A stretch of DNA of 64,000 nt from Porticoccaceae bacterium (GTDB lineage Bacteria; Pseudomonadota; Gammaproteobacteria; Pseudomonadales; Porticoccaceae). The notes below the pieces were generated by a model, which did no database searches, was not told the origin of the DNA, and saw nothing but the letters and a program-made list of their open reading frames with translations. This document shows, piece after piece, positions 1-14,235 of this stretch (positions are counted from its first letter, which is position 1; every line of letters begins with the position of its first letter). The DNA is taken from NCBI GenBank assembly GCA_029242085.1, contig JAQWUP010000029.1, positions 51,974 through 115,973 on the forward strand, given 5' to 3'. The translations under genes were made by a program, and so were the position numbers.

Positions 1-183
1 AAAATGCTGACCAATATCTCCCAGAGCCAGGGCGCCGAGCAAGGCATCAATCAGTGCATGGATTAGCACATCACCATCGGAATGAGCCACAAATGCATGC
101 CGATGTGGAATGCTTACACCCCCCAGTGTCAGTGCATCGCCATCGCCAAATGCATGTACGTCGTAGCCATGTCCAATACGCAT
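1..183 (-). CDS. ispF: 2-C-methyl-D-erythritol 2,4-cyclodiphosphate synthase, N-terminal part (runs off window start)
   Basis: Reverse-strand translation [61 protein letters not shown]; overlaps ispD as in other gammaproteobacteria. Confidence 0.95.
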   Translation of the reverse strand, partial: MRIGHGYDVHAFGDGDALTLGGVSIPHRHAFVAHSDGDVLIHALIDALLGALALGDIGQHF

Positions 184-893
184 TATTCTGCCTCCTGATT
201 TTTCATAATTGCCTCAGCAATCACCAAATCTTCTCGACGGGTAACTTTTATATTATCCTGCCGACCCTCTACTACTATGGCCTGTGCACCGGCATATTCA
301 ATGGCTGAGGCCTCATCAGTAGGGATCTTATTATTGCCCAGCATGCTTTGCATAGCCTCGCGCAAGAGGCCATAACGAAACATCTGCGGCGTCTGAGCGG
401 CTCTGTATTCAGCGCGATTTGCGGTACTGACAATATCACCCTGAGGCGTGACAAGTTTTAATGTGTCATTAATTGGTGCGGCAAGAATGCCTCCGACACG
501 ATGGCCGCCGACCTCACTTATAAGCTTGCCAATACTTGCCGGTGCAATGCAGGGACGCGCCATATCGTGCACCAGGACCCAGTCATCCTCGTCGGCAAGA
601 TCATGTATTGCTAGAAGACCGTTTAAGACCGAATGGGCGCGCTGGTCACCGCCGGCCACGAGACGAACCCGGGGATTTTCGATGGCGGGCACTTTGGACC
701 AGTAACCAGAACTCATATCACAGGGCGAGATTATTGCCTCAATCACTGGAATGCTCAGCAATCGACTCAGGGTATGCTGGGCGACTAAACTGCCGTTTAA
801 ATGATGGAACTGCTTCGGGATATCTGCCGAAAAACGCTTCCCTGTTCCTGCGGCAGGCACTATGGCCCAGTATTTTGGCGATTTATTATTCAA
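183..893 (-). CDS. ispD: 2-C-methyl-D-erythritol 4-phosphate cytidylyltransferase
   Basis: ORF 236 aa; [17 protein letters not shown] nucleotidyltransferase motif; synteny with ispF/ftsB. Confidence 0.96.
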   Translation of the reverse strand: MNNKSPKYWAIVPAAGTGKRFSADIPKQFHHLNGSLVAQHTLSRLLSIPVIEAIISPCDMSSGYWSKVPAIENPRVRLVAGGDQRAHSVLNGLLAIHDLADEDDWVLVHDMARPCIAPASIGKLISEVGGHRVGGILAAPINDTLKLVTPQGDIVSTANRAEYRAAQTPQMFRYGLLREAMQSMLGNNKIPTDEASAIEYAGAQAIVVEGRQDNIKVTRREDLVIAEAIMKNQEAE

Positions 894-1210
894 GGTTGCG
901 TGCCCTCAGTAGCAGGCGTTTTCTGCAGAACACGATCGTCTTTATCAATCACTAAATAAAATATTTCGCCTTCTTTGATCATGCCCAAATCTTTGCGCGC
1001 TTTTTCTTCAATAGAATCGAGATTAGTTTTTAAACTCTCGACCTCTTGAGCAATACGCTTGTTGCGCTGCTGTAATTGCTCATTGATAACAAGCTGCTGT
1101 TCAACCTTCTTATCCAGCTCAGCCTTATGGGCAAGACTGCCCTCACCGACCCACAATCGAAACTGCAGGCCGGTAAAAAGGACGAGAAGTATTATCAGCA
1201 ACCAGCGCAT
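890..1210 (-). CDS. ftsB: cell division protein FtsB (septum formation initiator family)
   Basis: 106 aa, N-terminal TM plus coiled coil; between ispD and eno. Confidence 0.93.
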   Translation of the reverse strand: MRWLLIILLVLFTGLQFRLWVGEGSLAHKAELDKKVEQQLVINEQLQQRNKRIAQEVESLKTNLDSIEEKARKDLGMIKEGEIFYLVIDKDDRVLQKTPATEGTQP

Positions 1211-1257
1211 CTACTTATTCTATTCCGTTTAGCAGTGGAGATGCCATATTGATCAAA

Positions 1258-2589
<1,332 letters not shown>

Positions 2590-2615
2590 TTAACGGCCGA
2601 AGGCAGGTATTCCAG

Positions 2616-5230
<2,615 letters not shown>

Positions 5231-5257
5231 TTACTACTATGATATGAGAAGAATCTA

Positions 5258-6610
5258 TCAACAATTTGCCTGAGCATCGAGATGCCAGTGAATACAAGTT
5301 CCCTGCTGATCCGATGCTGCCTGATAGCCCTCACAAACCCACAGGCTCCCTACCGCAACAAGCTGTTCACCCATGTATAGCAGCGGTATTCTATCTCGCC
5401 ACCAGGGCTCGAGATTATATTCCTGAAGCAATTTTTTAAGGCTATTGGAGTGCTGCCTGCCCGCGGGCTGACAGCGCTCACCGCCTGTTCGGGTGCGCAC
5501 AGTCAAGGGCTGGCCCGCAGCTATCAAAAGGCCCTGACCGAGGGTTTTTTCGCCACTTAAGCGGCTGCCATCCGGCAGAGGCAGGGACTGTTCGGTATGC
5601 CAGTGCAAATCCTTATTTACAGCGCCGCATTCAGTCGCAGCGGTCAAAAGATAGAGTCGGTTGCGAAAGCGCCCCCAGCGCATGCCCTGCGACAACAATT
5701 TTGGTGCGGCGTCTTCGCCAGCCCGCACCACAGAGTCAATAATTTCAGCGACAATTTTATGGCCTGGCAGCGGCAACTGATACAGGCCTGGCCAGTGACG
5801 CAGCGTATTTCTCTGGCGCACGGCCGGCATCGCTGTCAGGGCATGCAAACAGATTGACCAGCCACCGCGTTCAGCCTTCACCTCAACTGTTTGCAGGTCA
5901 TCTGCAGCTAATGCCTCGGCAAGGTCTTCGTTGTCCTTACTCAGCTGCGCTGAAAGGCCAATGCGCTTGGCATAATCTGGCCATCGATAAGCAATTTCAG
6001 GCACCACTCGATTGCGCAAATAATTGCGGTCAAAGGTGGTTTGCAGATTGGTTTCGTCTTCGATCCAGGTCAGATTGTGCTGCTCAGCAAAGTCCTGTAA
6101 TTGTGATTTTTGCCACTGCAGTAATGGTCTCATTAAACGACCTTCAGCCAGAGTTCGTGAATCTGGAATACCAGACAACCCCTTACTCCCGGAGCCACGC
6201 AACAGTCGGTAGAGCACGGTCTCAACCTGATCGTCAGCATGATGGCCAAGGAATAACAGTCCGTCTGTTTGTAATAGCCGAGTAAAGACCTCATATCGAG
6301 CTTTGCGCGCAGCCGCCTCAAGCCCTTCACCCGCGCCGTCTACGGAGACGGTTTCACAGAGCAGCTGCACTCCGCGAGACTGGCAAAAACCCTCCACATG
6401 TGACTGCCACTTATCTGCATTATCTGACAGACCATGATTAATATGCACTGCGCACAGACGCTGCGCCGGCACAATATCGCAGAGCAGCGCCAGTAAAACT
6501 GTGGAGTCTAAACCGCCGCTAAAGCCCACTAAAATCTGCGGCGCATTTTCAAGCCGCGACTGGCAGGATGAAAATACCGCTGCTGCATTTAATTGCCGAG
6601 CCCTAGCCAT
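5258..6610 (-). CDS. tilS: tRNA(Ile)-lysidine synthetase
   Basis: 450 aa; SGGLDSTVLL PP-loop motif; C-terminal TilS domains. Confidence 0.96.
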   Translation of the reverse strand: MARARQLNAAAVFSSCQSRLENAPQILVGFSGGLDSTVLLALLCDIVPAQRLCAVHINHGLSDNADKWQSHVEGFCQSRGVQLLCETVSVDGAGEGLEAAARKARYEVFTRLLQTDGLLFLGHHADDQVETVLYRLLRGSGSKGLSGIPDSRTLAEGRLMRPLLQWQKSQLQDFAEQHNLTWIEDETNLQTTFDRNYLRNRVVPEIAYRWPDYAKRIGLSAQLSKDNEDLAEALAADDLQTVEVKAERGGWSICLHALTAMPAVRQRNTLRHWPGLYQLPLPGHKIVAEIIDSVVRAGEDAAPKLLSQGMRWGRFRNRLYLLTAATECGAVNKDLHWHTEQSLPLPDGSRLSGEKTLGQGLLIAAGQPLTVRTRTGGERCQPAGRQHSNSLKKLLQEYNLEPWWRDRIPLLYMGEQLVAVGSLWVCEGYQAASDQQGTCIHWHLDAQANC

Positions 6611-6921
6611 TAGTCAATGCTCTGGTTATCTTGGTTAGCCAGTTGCGAGTAGTCCTCATAGGCATCACCGCTCTCATTAGCCGACTCCTGCTCTGCCACA
6701 TAACGGGTAAACTGGTGTCTGGTCAGCAATGTGCAGTTTTCTGTCACTGGATCGAAGGTAATCAATACATCACCGCGATCCAGTTGGCGCCGCACCTGCG
6801 CCATTTTACTGTCCATGCTGGTTTCTGAGGCGCCATAGTCGGTGCCCTCGCGCAGGATAAACTCTTCGATTACCGCATTGAGAATGTCAGGACTAAGTCG
6901 ATCGAGAGGGATTTCAATCAC
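6610..6921 (-). CDS. YheU/UPF0270 family protein
   Basis: 103 aa; MIEIPLDRLSPDILNAVIEEFILREGTDYG typical of the YheU family. Confidence 0.85.
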   Translation of the reverse strand: MIEIPLDRLSPDILNAVIEEFILREGTDYGASETSMDSKMAQVRRQLDRGDVLITFDPVTENCTLLTRHQFTRYVAEQESANESGDAYEDYSQLANQDNQSID

Positions 6922-7691
6922 TGTTTGGGCTTCCTGAACCGCAAAGTCATGCGATCACTCTCGCCAATGGCTAAATATTTATCGCGATCCTGAGCACCCA
7001 ACCTAAGGTTGGGCGGCAATGTCCACACCCCTTTGGGATGATCTGCACTGTCTTTTGGATTGGCATTAATCTCAGCGCTGGCCTCCAACACAAAACCGGC
7101 GCGCTCAGCCAATTCGATAACGTAGCTCTGGGTCATATAGCCACTGCTTATCATGGTCTCTCTAGCCGTGCCAGGCACCGCCCGATGCTCAACCACTCCC
7201 AGGACGCCACCGGGCTTTAAGGTTTTATAAAACAGTTCAAAAGCTGTGGCTTCATTGTTGGATCGCAACCAGTTGTGGACATTGCGGAATGTCACCAATG
7301 CATCCGCACTATTGGCTGGTGTGGTCAGCAAATTCACTGAAATATCAAAGGTGTGCAGCTCAACATTGCTGTACAGCGCTGGATCTGCAGCTATTTTCTT
7401 TTCAAAGCGCTTCCGCGAGTTGCGATAGTAATCAACGTTTGAGTGCGGATTAAAATGGGCAGCAAATAATGTCCCTGTTACATAATCGGCTAGAATTTCG
7501 GTATACCAGCCACCGCCAGGCGTAATCTCAACCACATCCATCTCGGGACTTAATCCAAAAAACTCAATGGTTTCAGCAGGGTGACGAAACTGGTCTCGGG
7601 ATGCATCTCGCTCTGCTTGAGCTGTAATTGACAGCAGGGAGACACAGAGTATTAAGACCAGATAAAGTCCGTGGGACATAATATTTTTCAT
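6918..7691 (-). CDS. predicted class I SAM-dependent methyltransferase with N-terminal signal peptide
   Basis: 257 aa; signal peptide SHGLYLVLILCVSLLSITAQAE, then methyltransferase-like VVEITPGGGWYTEILA and LKPGGVLGVVEH. Confidence 0.8.
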   Translation of the reverse strand: MKNIMSHGLYLVLILCVSLLSITAQAERDASRDQFRHPAETIEFFGLSPEMDVVEITPGGGWYTEILADYVTGTLFAAHFNPHSNVDYYRNSRKRFEKKIAADPALYSNVELHTFDISVNLLTTPANSADALVTFRNVHNWLRSNNEATAFELFYKTLKPGGVLGVVEHRAVPGTARETMISSGYMTQSYVIELAERAGFVLEASAEINANPKDSADHPKGVWTLPPNLRLGAQDRDKYLAIGESDRMTLRFRKPKQ

Positions 7692-7789
7692 AACCTGTAA
7701 GTCCTGTAATTGGTTGAGTGCAAACTATAACAGCGCCATCGATTAGTGCCATAATAACGCGCATTAAAGACCGCATTGCAGGTAAACCT

Positions 7790-8299
7790 ATGACCAATCA
7801 TTTAGTAGTAACCATTCTCGCTGAAGACCGCCCCGGCATTGTTGAGCAAATAGCCCAAACTATCATCGCTCACAGCGGCAACTGGATGGAGAGCAGTATG
7901 AATCGTCTGGCCGGTAAATTTGCGGGTATTCTGCTGGTCGAGGTAGATGCTCAGCACAACAGTCCGCTGCAAGAAGCCCTAATTGGACTCAGTGAGCATG
8001 GCATTACCATTACCGTTGAAGACAGCAAATATTTGGGGCAGCACGAGATACCGCTGTGCATTGAGATTATCGCCAATGATCGCCCCGGCATCGTCGGTGA
8101 AATTGCCGCGCAGCTGGCCAGTAAAAAGGTCAATCTCGAGTCTTTGGAAACCTTCTGTGACAGCGCGCCTATGTCTGCCGGTACAATGTTTCATGCCCAT
8201 GCCTATATTCAGTTGCCTGGGGGAATGTCGCAAAATGATTTAACATTGTTATTGGAAGGTCTATCCGATGACCTGATGGTCGAGATTGTAGATATTTAA
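7790..8299 (+). CDS. ACT-domain regulatory protein, GcvR-like
   Basis: Start chosen at ATG 7790 ([22 protein letters not shown]); two ACT repeats (DRPGIV twice). Confidence 0.82.
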   Translation: MTNHLVVTILAEDRPGIVEQIAQTIIAHSGNWMESSMNRLAGKFAGILLVEVDAQHNSPLQEALIGLSEHGITITVEDSKYLGQHEIPLCIEIIANDRPGIVGEIAAQLASKKVNLESLETFCDSAPMSAGTMFHAHAYIQLPGGMSQNDLTLLLEGLSDDLMVEIVDI

Positions 8300-8300
8300 T

Positions 8301-8771
8301 ATGCTCGACATTGTTTTATACCAACCGGAAATCCCACCCAACACCGGAAATATTATTCGCCTCTGTGCCAATACTGGTTTCCGTCTACACCTGATCGAGC
8401 CACTGGGCTTTGATCTGGATGATAAAAAACTGCGCCGTGCAGGTCTGGACTATCGCGAGTTTCAGGACTTACAGGTACATGCCGATTGGCCCGCCTATCT
8501 GACTAGCGCCAAGCCTAAGGCCGTTTATGCACTGAGCACTAAGGGATCAGTCTGTTATTCAAAGGTCAACTACCAACCGGGAGACGCTCTGCTATTCGGC
8601 CCGGAGACCCGAGGTCTGCCGGAGAGTATTCGCACCGAGGTCGGTGCTGCAAATGTATTGCGATTGCCGATGCAGGCACAGAGCCGCAGCCTTAACCTTT
8701 CCAATACCGTGTCCATCGTGACCTATGAAGCATGGCGGCAGCTGGATTTTTCTATGACGAGTTCTCTATGA
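8301..8771 (+). CDS. trmL: tRNA (cytidine(34)-2'-O)-methyltransferase (SPOUT)
   Basis: 156 aa; [25 protein letters not shown] and FGPETRGLP motifs. Confidence 0.95.
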   Translation: MLDIVLYQPEIPPNTGNIIRLCANTGFRLHLIEPLGFDLDDKKLRRAGLDYREFQDLQVHADWPAYLTSAKPKAVYALSTKGSVCYSKVNYQPGDALLFGPETRGLPESIRTEVGAANVLRLPMQAQSRSLNLSNTVSIVTYEAWRQLDFSMTSSL

Positions 8772-9307
8772 GTATAAAAATTGGTTTATTTTACGGTAGC
8801 TCTACCTGCTATACAGAGATGGCCGGAGAGAAAATTCGCGACCAGATCAATGGCCTGCTCAGTGCCGAAGTGGTCATTATGCACAATATTGCCGATGACC
8901 CTATCAGCCTGATGGAGGATTACAGCTATCTGATTTTAGGGATACCAACCTGGGACTATGGTGAGCTGCAAGAAGACTGGGAGACCCACTGGGATGAGAT
9001 TGATAGCCTTGATCTCAATCATGCCAGAGCGGCGCTCTATGGTTTGGGAGATCAAATTGGCTACCCAGAATGGTTTCAAGATGCACTGGGGTATCTCTGG
9101 GCCAAGATGGTTAATCAGGGGGCTACCACTGTCGGCGCCTGGCCTAATAAGGGTTATACCTTTGAGGATTCTAAAGCGCTGACCAAGGATAAAGCTTATT
9201 TTGTCGGCCTGCCTCTGGATGATGAAAATCAACTTGAGCTTACAGATGGTTTTATCAGCCTTTGGTGCGATCAAATTCTGATTGAATTTGGCCTTAAATC
9301 AACGTGA
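8768..9307 (+). CDS. flavodoxin
   Basis: Start ATG 8768; [41 protein letters not shown]. Confidence 0.92.
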   Translation: MSIKIGLFYGSSTCYTEMAGEKIRDQINGLLSAEVVIMHNIADDPISLMEDYSYLILGIPTWDYGELQEDWETHWDEIDSLDLNHARAALYGLGDQIGYPEWFQDALGYLWAKMVNQGATTVGAWPNKGYTFEDSKALTKDKAYFVGLPLDDENQLELTDGFISLWCDQILIEFGLKST

Positions 9308-11094
9308 GCCTGAGCCCAGAGGAAAGCCTAGAGCAATATTGTTTAGCTCAGCGCTGGCAATCCTTAGAAGGTGATAGCGGTTTATTTACTATCGCCAAAA
9401 CCGAGTTTGATAAGGGGACAGATTTCCTAGCCGCCTGTGATCTATGGCTGAAGACTGCACCCAAATCCTGGCGCCTGCAGTTTATTTCAGCCTCGGCACA
9501 GCCGCTTACTAGGGCGCAGTTGCAAAGCGCTCTAGCCGACTGGCCCCAATACGCCCATCTAGCTACAGCACTTATCAGCCAGTACCCAGCCACTGTAAAG
9601 GGCATTCACCCTATTGAATTATTTGATCGTAGAATTAGCCTGTACCTGATGTTTGGCGATGCTGAGACAATATTTAATAAGATTGCCCAGAGCCCAGATC
9701 TGGGGCTCGCTAACCACAACAAAAAATCCATCGATGTCTGGTTTATCGGTACTGAGTCGCCACAGCTTAAGCAAGTTATCTCGACCCTCTGCGAACCAGA
9801 TACCATTGTGGCTGGCAATGCTGATTTTGATGCCAAGGCTAAAACGGCGACTCCCTGGCATCTCGATAGAGCCAAACCCAGACAATCTAAAAAAACAGTA
9901 GCGATTCTAGGTGCAGGCATTGCCGGTTGCACAGCCGCCGCGGCACTGCATAAGCGCGGTTATCAGGTTACCTTGATTGATCGCCACGGGATGGCCGCAC
10001 AGGAGGCCTCGGGGAATAGTCAGGCGATTATCTACCCCAAACTGTCGGTGCGCGACCAACCCTTACCTCGTGTAAATTTGGCCGCATTGATGCTGGCCAG
10101 TCGCTATTACAAACCTTTTTGGGATGCTGGCTACGGTGAGCAGTGCGGTGTTTTGGTGGTACCGGAAAATGCCAAGGTACAGCAGGATTTTGTCACCATT
10201 GGCGAACGCTTTGGTGATCAGGATTCACTGGTGCAGCTGCTCGATAACGCTGGCCTATGCGCCCAAAGCGGTATCGCAATGAGCTCGGAGTTAGGGCTGT
10301 TTTTCCCCCAACTAGGCTGGCTGCCGCCAGCTCAAATCTGCCAGCAACTGTTGCAGCGCGATAGTATCCCGCTGCTCAGTGCTGATATAAAACAGCTGCA
10401 ACAAACTGATGGTAGCTGGCAGCTATTGGATGAACAAAATCAGCCTGTTATTGAAGCTGAGTCATTGATAATCGCCAATGCCTATGGCTGCGAGCAGTTT
10501 GAGCAGACCCACTTTCTTCCGGTTACCCAGTTGCGGGGCCAGATCAGTTTGCTCTCGACCTCTGAGGCCAGCGTCGGATTAAAAACCGTTATCTGCGGTG
10601 AGGGTTATATCACCCCCGCTCAAAATAGCACCCACAACTGCGGCGCTACCTATAATAAGGGCCTGTTCACCACTGCCTTGCGCAAGGAGGATCACTGCGC
10701 AAATATCGAGCAAATGGGGGCTACTGATAATGGCTTGGGTGCTGCGCTGGGGCCACAGAATACCGACTCTATGGAGGGTAGAGCCAACTACCGCTGCACC
10801 ACTAAAGACTATCTGCCGATTGTTGGGCCGGTGCCAAACGTGCCCTCGTTTCTTGAGGACTATGGGGCGTTGAGACGCGATGCTCGCAAGCTGATACCCA
10901 CCTTGGGCAGTTATCAGCCCAATCTCTATATACACTGCGGTATGGGCTCGAGAGGGCTGTGCTATGCCCCCTTAACCGCAGAGATCCTGGCCGCTGAGAT
11001 TGCCGGTGAGGTACCGCCGCTGGAGCGCGAGTTGCGCCTGGCCATGCACCCAGCGCGTTTTTTAATTAGGGACTTAAAAAAGAAACGTATTTAA
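9304..11094 (+). CDS. mnmC: MnmC-like protein: degenerate N-terminal methyltransferase domain fused to intact FAD-dependent cmnm(5)s(2)U34 oxidoreductase domain
   Basis: 596 aa; N-terminal residues recognisable as DUF752 (LQFISASAQPLTRAQLQSALADWP, LYLMFGDAE) but catalytic/SAM motifs lost; C-terminal VAILGAGIAGCTAAAALHKRGY and ASGNSQAIIYPKLS intact. Confidence 0.88.
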   Translation: MSLSPEESLEQYCLAQRWQSLEGDSGLFTIAKTEFDKGTDFLAACDLWLKTAPKSWRLQFISASAQPLTRAQLQSALADWPQYAHLATALISQYPATVKGIHPIELFDRRISLYLMFGDAETIFNKIAQSPDLGLANHNKKSIDVWFIGTESPQLKQVISTLCEPDTIVAGNADFDAKAKTATPWHLDRAKPRQSKKTVAILGAGIAGCTAAAALHKRGYQVTLIDRHGMAAQEASGNSQAIIYPKLSVRDQPLPRVNLAALMLASRYYKPFWDAGYGEQCGVLVVPENAKVQQDFVTIGERFGDQDSLVQLLDNAGLCAQSGIAMSSELGLFFPQLGWLPPAQICQQLLQRDSIPLLSADIKQLQQTDGSWQLLDEQNQPVIEAESLIIANAYGCEQFEQTHFLPVTQLRGQISLLSTSEASVGLKTVICGEGYITPAQNSTHNCGATYNKGLFTTALRKEDHCANIEQMGATDNGLGAALGPQNTDSMEGRANYRCTTKDYLPIVGPVPNVPSFLEDYGALRRDARKLIPTLGSYQPNLYIHCGMGSRGLCYAPLTAEILAAEIAGEVPPLERELRLAMHPARFLIRDLKKKRI

Positions 11095-11107
11095 TAACTG
11101 ACGGTGC

Positions 11108-12316
11108 TTAACAATCGGGCTCTAGGCCCGCTACTAGTCCTTTGCGATACATCTCAGCACTGGCTGTTTTATCATCCATCGCATCCAGTAACTCAGCTAA
11201 TTCAAGATAGGTTTGCGGACAGGGATTGCAGTTGACGGCTGCCGACAGGTAGTCTCGCGACTTGCCCAGTAGTTCTGCACGTCGACAGATACGACCAAGT
11301 GCCAGCAGTAAATCAGCATCCTGTGAATGATCGGGCAACCACTTCTCTGCCACTGCCAGCTGCTTTTCTGCTGATCCGGTCTGTAACGCACCGAAGCGTT
11401 CAACTAAATCTGCATGCCAGCTGTTATTCAGTGCTCTGGTTAGTAGCGGCTGCAGCTTATTGTTGGCATTGACCTTTTTCAGTGCGTCCGCATAGGCACA
11501 GATAAGTTCAGGCATCTTGCGCAAAGACTTGGGCACCAGGTCCCACAGATCATTAAGCTTGGCCTGCTGTTCCCCCTCTGTTAATTCTAAGTCTGGGGAA
11601 AATGTTATTAGCAGGCTTGAATAGGCGTCCAATTCAAGATTGGCAGCCGCTGTTTTACTCAACGCACCATAATGCTTGATATCACGCAGCAGTTTTTGCA
11701 GTGAAGTCCAGTCTGCAGTTAAGTAATAGGCATCGGCCAACAGCCGCAGCACAGCTCGATCACTGGGTGTTTTTTTGTGCAGGCCTACCAACAATGGCAG
11801 TGCATCGGCAAACTGTTCATCGACAATCAATAATTCTGCCAACAGTTTATCGGCGGCAAAAGTCGCATTTGGGTGATTTACCTTGAGTCGCTCTAATAAT
11901 TGCCGAGCTTTTTCAATCTCCTCATTCTCTGCCGCCGCTCGGGCTCCAAACAGTAAGTTGATCACTGGCATCGAGGATTTTGCCGTAGACTGAGAGAGCA
12001 ATTGACTGGCTTTTTGCCAATCATGCTCTGCATACAACAGCAGACCCTGAGCCGTTTTACTCACCTGTCGTGCACTGCTAAAAGATTGCCACCACTGACG
12101 TATACCTCCAGCGCCAGTGAGCCATCGCAGCAGTAACAGCAGCCATACTAATGCTGCACTCAGGACTATATACAGCAGCACACCAACCCAGATACTCATC
12201 TCAATATTAGTGCTGCCCGCACTGATAAGAATATAGCCGCGGCCCTGCTGTAATAACCAGATGCCGCCAGCGCCAAGCAACAGGGCCAGCATAAATATTA
12301 GCAAAAGCTTTCTCAT
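11108..12316 (-). CDS. hemY: HemY family TPR membrane protein
   Basis: 402 aa; two N-terminal TM segments plus TPR; end of hemCDXY cluster. Confidence 0.9.
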   Translation of the reverse strand: MRKLLLIFMLALLLGAGGIWLLQQGRGYILISAGSTNIEMSIWVGVLLYIVLSAALVWLLLLLRWLTGAGGIRQWWQSFSSARQVSKTAQGLLLYAEHDWQKASQLLSQSTAKSSMPVINLLFGARAAAENEEIEKARQLLERLKVNHPNATFAADKLLAELLIVDEQFADALPLLVGLHKKTPSDRAVLRLLADAYYLTADWTSLQKLLRDIKHYGALSKTAAANLELDAYSSLLITFSPDLELTEGEQQAKLNDLWDLVPKSLRKMPELICAYADALKKVNANNKLQPLLTRALNNSWHADLVERFGALQTGSAEKQLAVAEKWLPDHSQDADLLLALGRICRRAELLGKSRDYLSAAVNCNPCPQTYLELAELLDAMDDKTASAEMYRKGLVAGLEPDC

Positions 12317-13437
12317 TCTTGGATTACCGCGTCGGTTGCCAATCGGCTATCGCGCAGTGCGACTAGATTCTCTATAGCCTGCACTGAAGAAGTAATATCG
12401 GGGAGCTGCTGAACAATCTGCATATCACTCAGGTTGGCGAGTCGCTGCTGAATCAGGGTTGCACTGGGATTAAGCTGGAAATACTGTGCCAACCAGCGCT
12501 GCGCTTTCTCCAGACTTTGGCTGTAAATCACCTGCTCTTCGCGCATTACGGCACTTTGCGCCTGCTCCAACATGAGACGCAAATTCTGACGCACAACAGC
12601 CTCCTCATGAACCTGCAGAAGCGGCTCTATAGGCTGACTGCGCTGACTAACCCGAATTAACTGGCTAATAGCAGTCATAAAATCTGCCGCCATGCCGTGT
12701 ATTTTTGACTGTTCGATGACAGCAGTGTCAGTCTGTTTTAGCTCCGTAATAGTTTCTATCTCTGGCTCTAGAACAGACAGTTTCACCAGCGCCTCGGCAA
12801 GAACACTAAGCTCAAGGTATAGCCCCGCCGAATCAACCTCTCCGGCCAGCTGGAGTGCAGTAATGTCTGCTGCCACCGCCCTGCGTAACGGCAGTAACTC
12901 GGGATCATCCAGCTGCTTGAGAATCACGTCGACATTTTGCAGTAGCGCCAATGGGTTTTTGGTACTGCGCTCAGTTTGCAGTCGTTGGTTTGCCAGACGC
13001 GCCAGATAGGCCGCTTCTGCGAGCAGCCAATCACTGCGGGTGGTTGAACCCAATTCTGCAAGTCGTTTGCCCTGATTATTAAGGCGCAACTGGATACTAG
13101 TAAGGATCTGCAGCATCTGTTCGCTGCTCTGAGTCTCTAGCTCCTGCTCTCGCTGCAATTGCTCTTCAAGCGCTGCGTAGGAATTCTCAAGACCGGCTAT
13201 ACGCGCATTAAACTCTTCAGCACCTGCCGTCCGCTGCTGCCATTCAACCCAACCCAACCAACCGGCGGCAGTCACAGCACTAATAAGGATTGCAGCCAGT
13301 AATAATTTACGCCAAAGCGGCTTGCCGACAGCAGTTGTTTTTGCCTCAGGCGCAGCTTTTTTGACCGTAGCTTTGTTATCAGTTTTAGCCGCAGCTGCTG
13401 ATTTTTTAGGGTCTACTTTATTGCTATCTTCAGTCAC
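12313..13437 (-). CDS. hemX: HemX-like protein (uroporphyrinogen-III C-methyltransferase-annotated membrane protein)
   Basis: 374 aa; charged Lys/Ala-rich N-terminus, single TM, coiled coil; hemD-hemX-hemY synteny. Confidence 0.88.
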   Translation of the reverse strand: MTEDSNKVDPKKSAAAAKTDNKATVKKAAPEAKTTAVGKPLWRKLLLAAILISAVTAAGWLGWVEWQQRTAGAEEFNARIAGLENSYAALEEQLQREQELETQSSEQMLQILTSIQLRLNNQGKRLAELGSTTRSDWLLAEAAYLARLANQRLQTERSTKNPLALLQNVDVILKQLDDPELLPLRRAVAADITALQLAGEVDSAGLYLELSVLAEALVKLSVLEPEIETITELKQTDTAVIEQSKIHGMAADFMTAISQLIRVSQRSQPIEPLLQVHEEAVVRQNLRLMLEQAQSAVMREEQVIYSQSLEKAQRWLAQYFQLNPSATLIQQRLANLSDMQIVQQLPDITSSVQAIENLVALRDSRLATDAVIQE

Positions 13438-13476
13438 TATCTGCCCTCTGCTCTTCGTTATAAAGCTTAGCCTATT

Positions 13477-14235
13477 TTAGGTTTTTTCTGCAGCCTTAAA
13501 ATACTCTAGAACCGCTCGATGCATTGACTCAGGCAGCGCATTATCCGCCACCACTGTAGTTTGATAACCGAGCTGACGGGCCATATCTGCAACGCGCTCA
13601 CTGGGTACCACCACAGGCAGTGATGCATCTGCGGGCTCAGCCATAGCTCTCAGCAGCTCGCCGCTATGGGCAATCAAACAGTCGGCATCATCGGCCTGGC
13701 GCTGAGCAAGGAGCAGATTATCCGGCTTGATCACGCGATTATATAGTTCGCAGTAGGTAACCTTTGCGCCGCGCTGTTGCAGGGTATCGCCCAATGTCTG
13801 GCGACCGCCACCACCGCGAAAGATAACCAGCGACTTGCCAGCCAAACTATTTAGCTGAGAAAGCTGTAACAGACCTTCCGTATTCTGCTGCGTTTGCGGA
13901 CAGGTAACCTGACAACCATATTGGGTCAGTATCTGTGCGGTTTGCTGACCCACAGCAAATAGCTCAAGACCAGCGGGTAGCATCGGCCAGTACTCGTCCA
14001 ACCACTGCAATGCAATTTCCGCAGCATTGGCGCTGATAAAAACGGCCATATCAAATTGAGCAAACTCGAGAATAAGGGATTCAATCGGCTGGGTTTCAGC
14101 AATAGGCTCAATATGCATGATTGGCGTGTAGGTTACTGCCGCACCGGACTCCTCGAGTAATTGCAAAAAGGCATCTTGCTCACGCAGTGGGCGAACAACA
14201 AGAATGCGTCTATTGGCGAGGCTACTAGCTGCCAT
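13477..14235 (-). CDS. hemD: uroporphyrinogen-III synthase
   Basis: 252 aa; between hemC and hemX; HEM4-like sequence. Confidence 0.92.
   Translation of the reverse strand: MAASSLANRRILVVRPLREQDAFLQLLEESGAAVTYTPIMHIEPIAETQPIESLILEFAQFDMAVFISANAAEIALQWLDEYWPMLPAGLELFAVGQQTAQILTQYGCQVTCPQTQQNTEGLLQLSQLNSLAGKSLVIFRGGGGRQTLGDTLQQRGAKVTYCELYNRVIKPDNLLLAQRQADDADCLIAHSGELLRAMAEPADASLPVVVPSERVADMARQLGYQTTVVADNALPESMHRAVLEYFKAAEKT

Noticed and set aside
54-955. Plus-strand ORFs of 84-139 aa over ispF/ispD
   Set aside because: Antisense to well-supported ispF/ispD; low-complexity shadow frames with no recognisable domain.
5597-6330. Several overlapping ORFs antisense to or out of frame with tilS
   Set aside because: Shadow ORFs in a conserved gene; no family resemblance.
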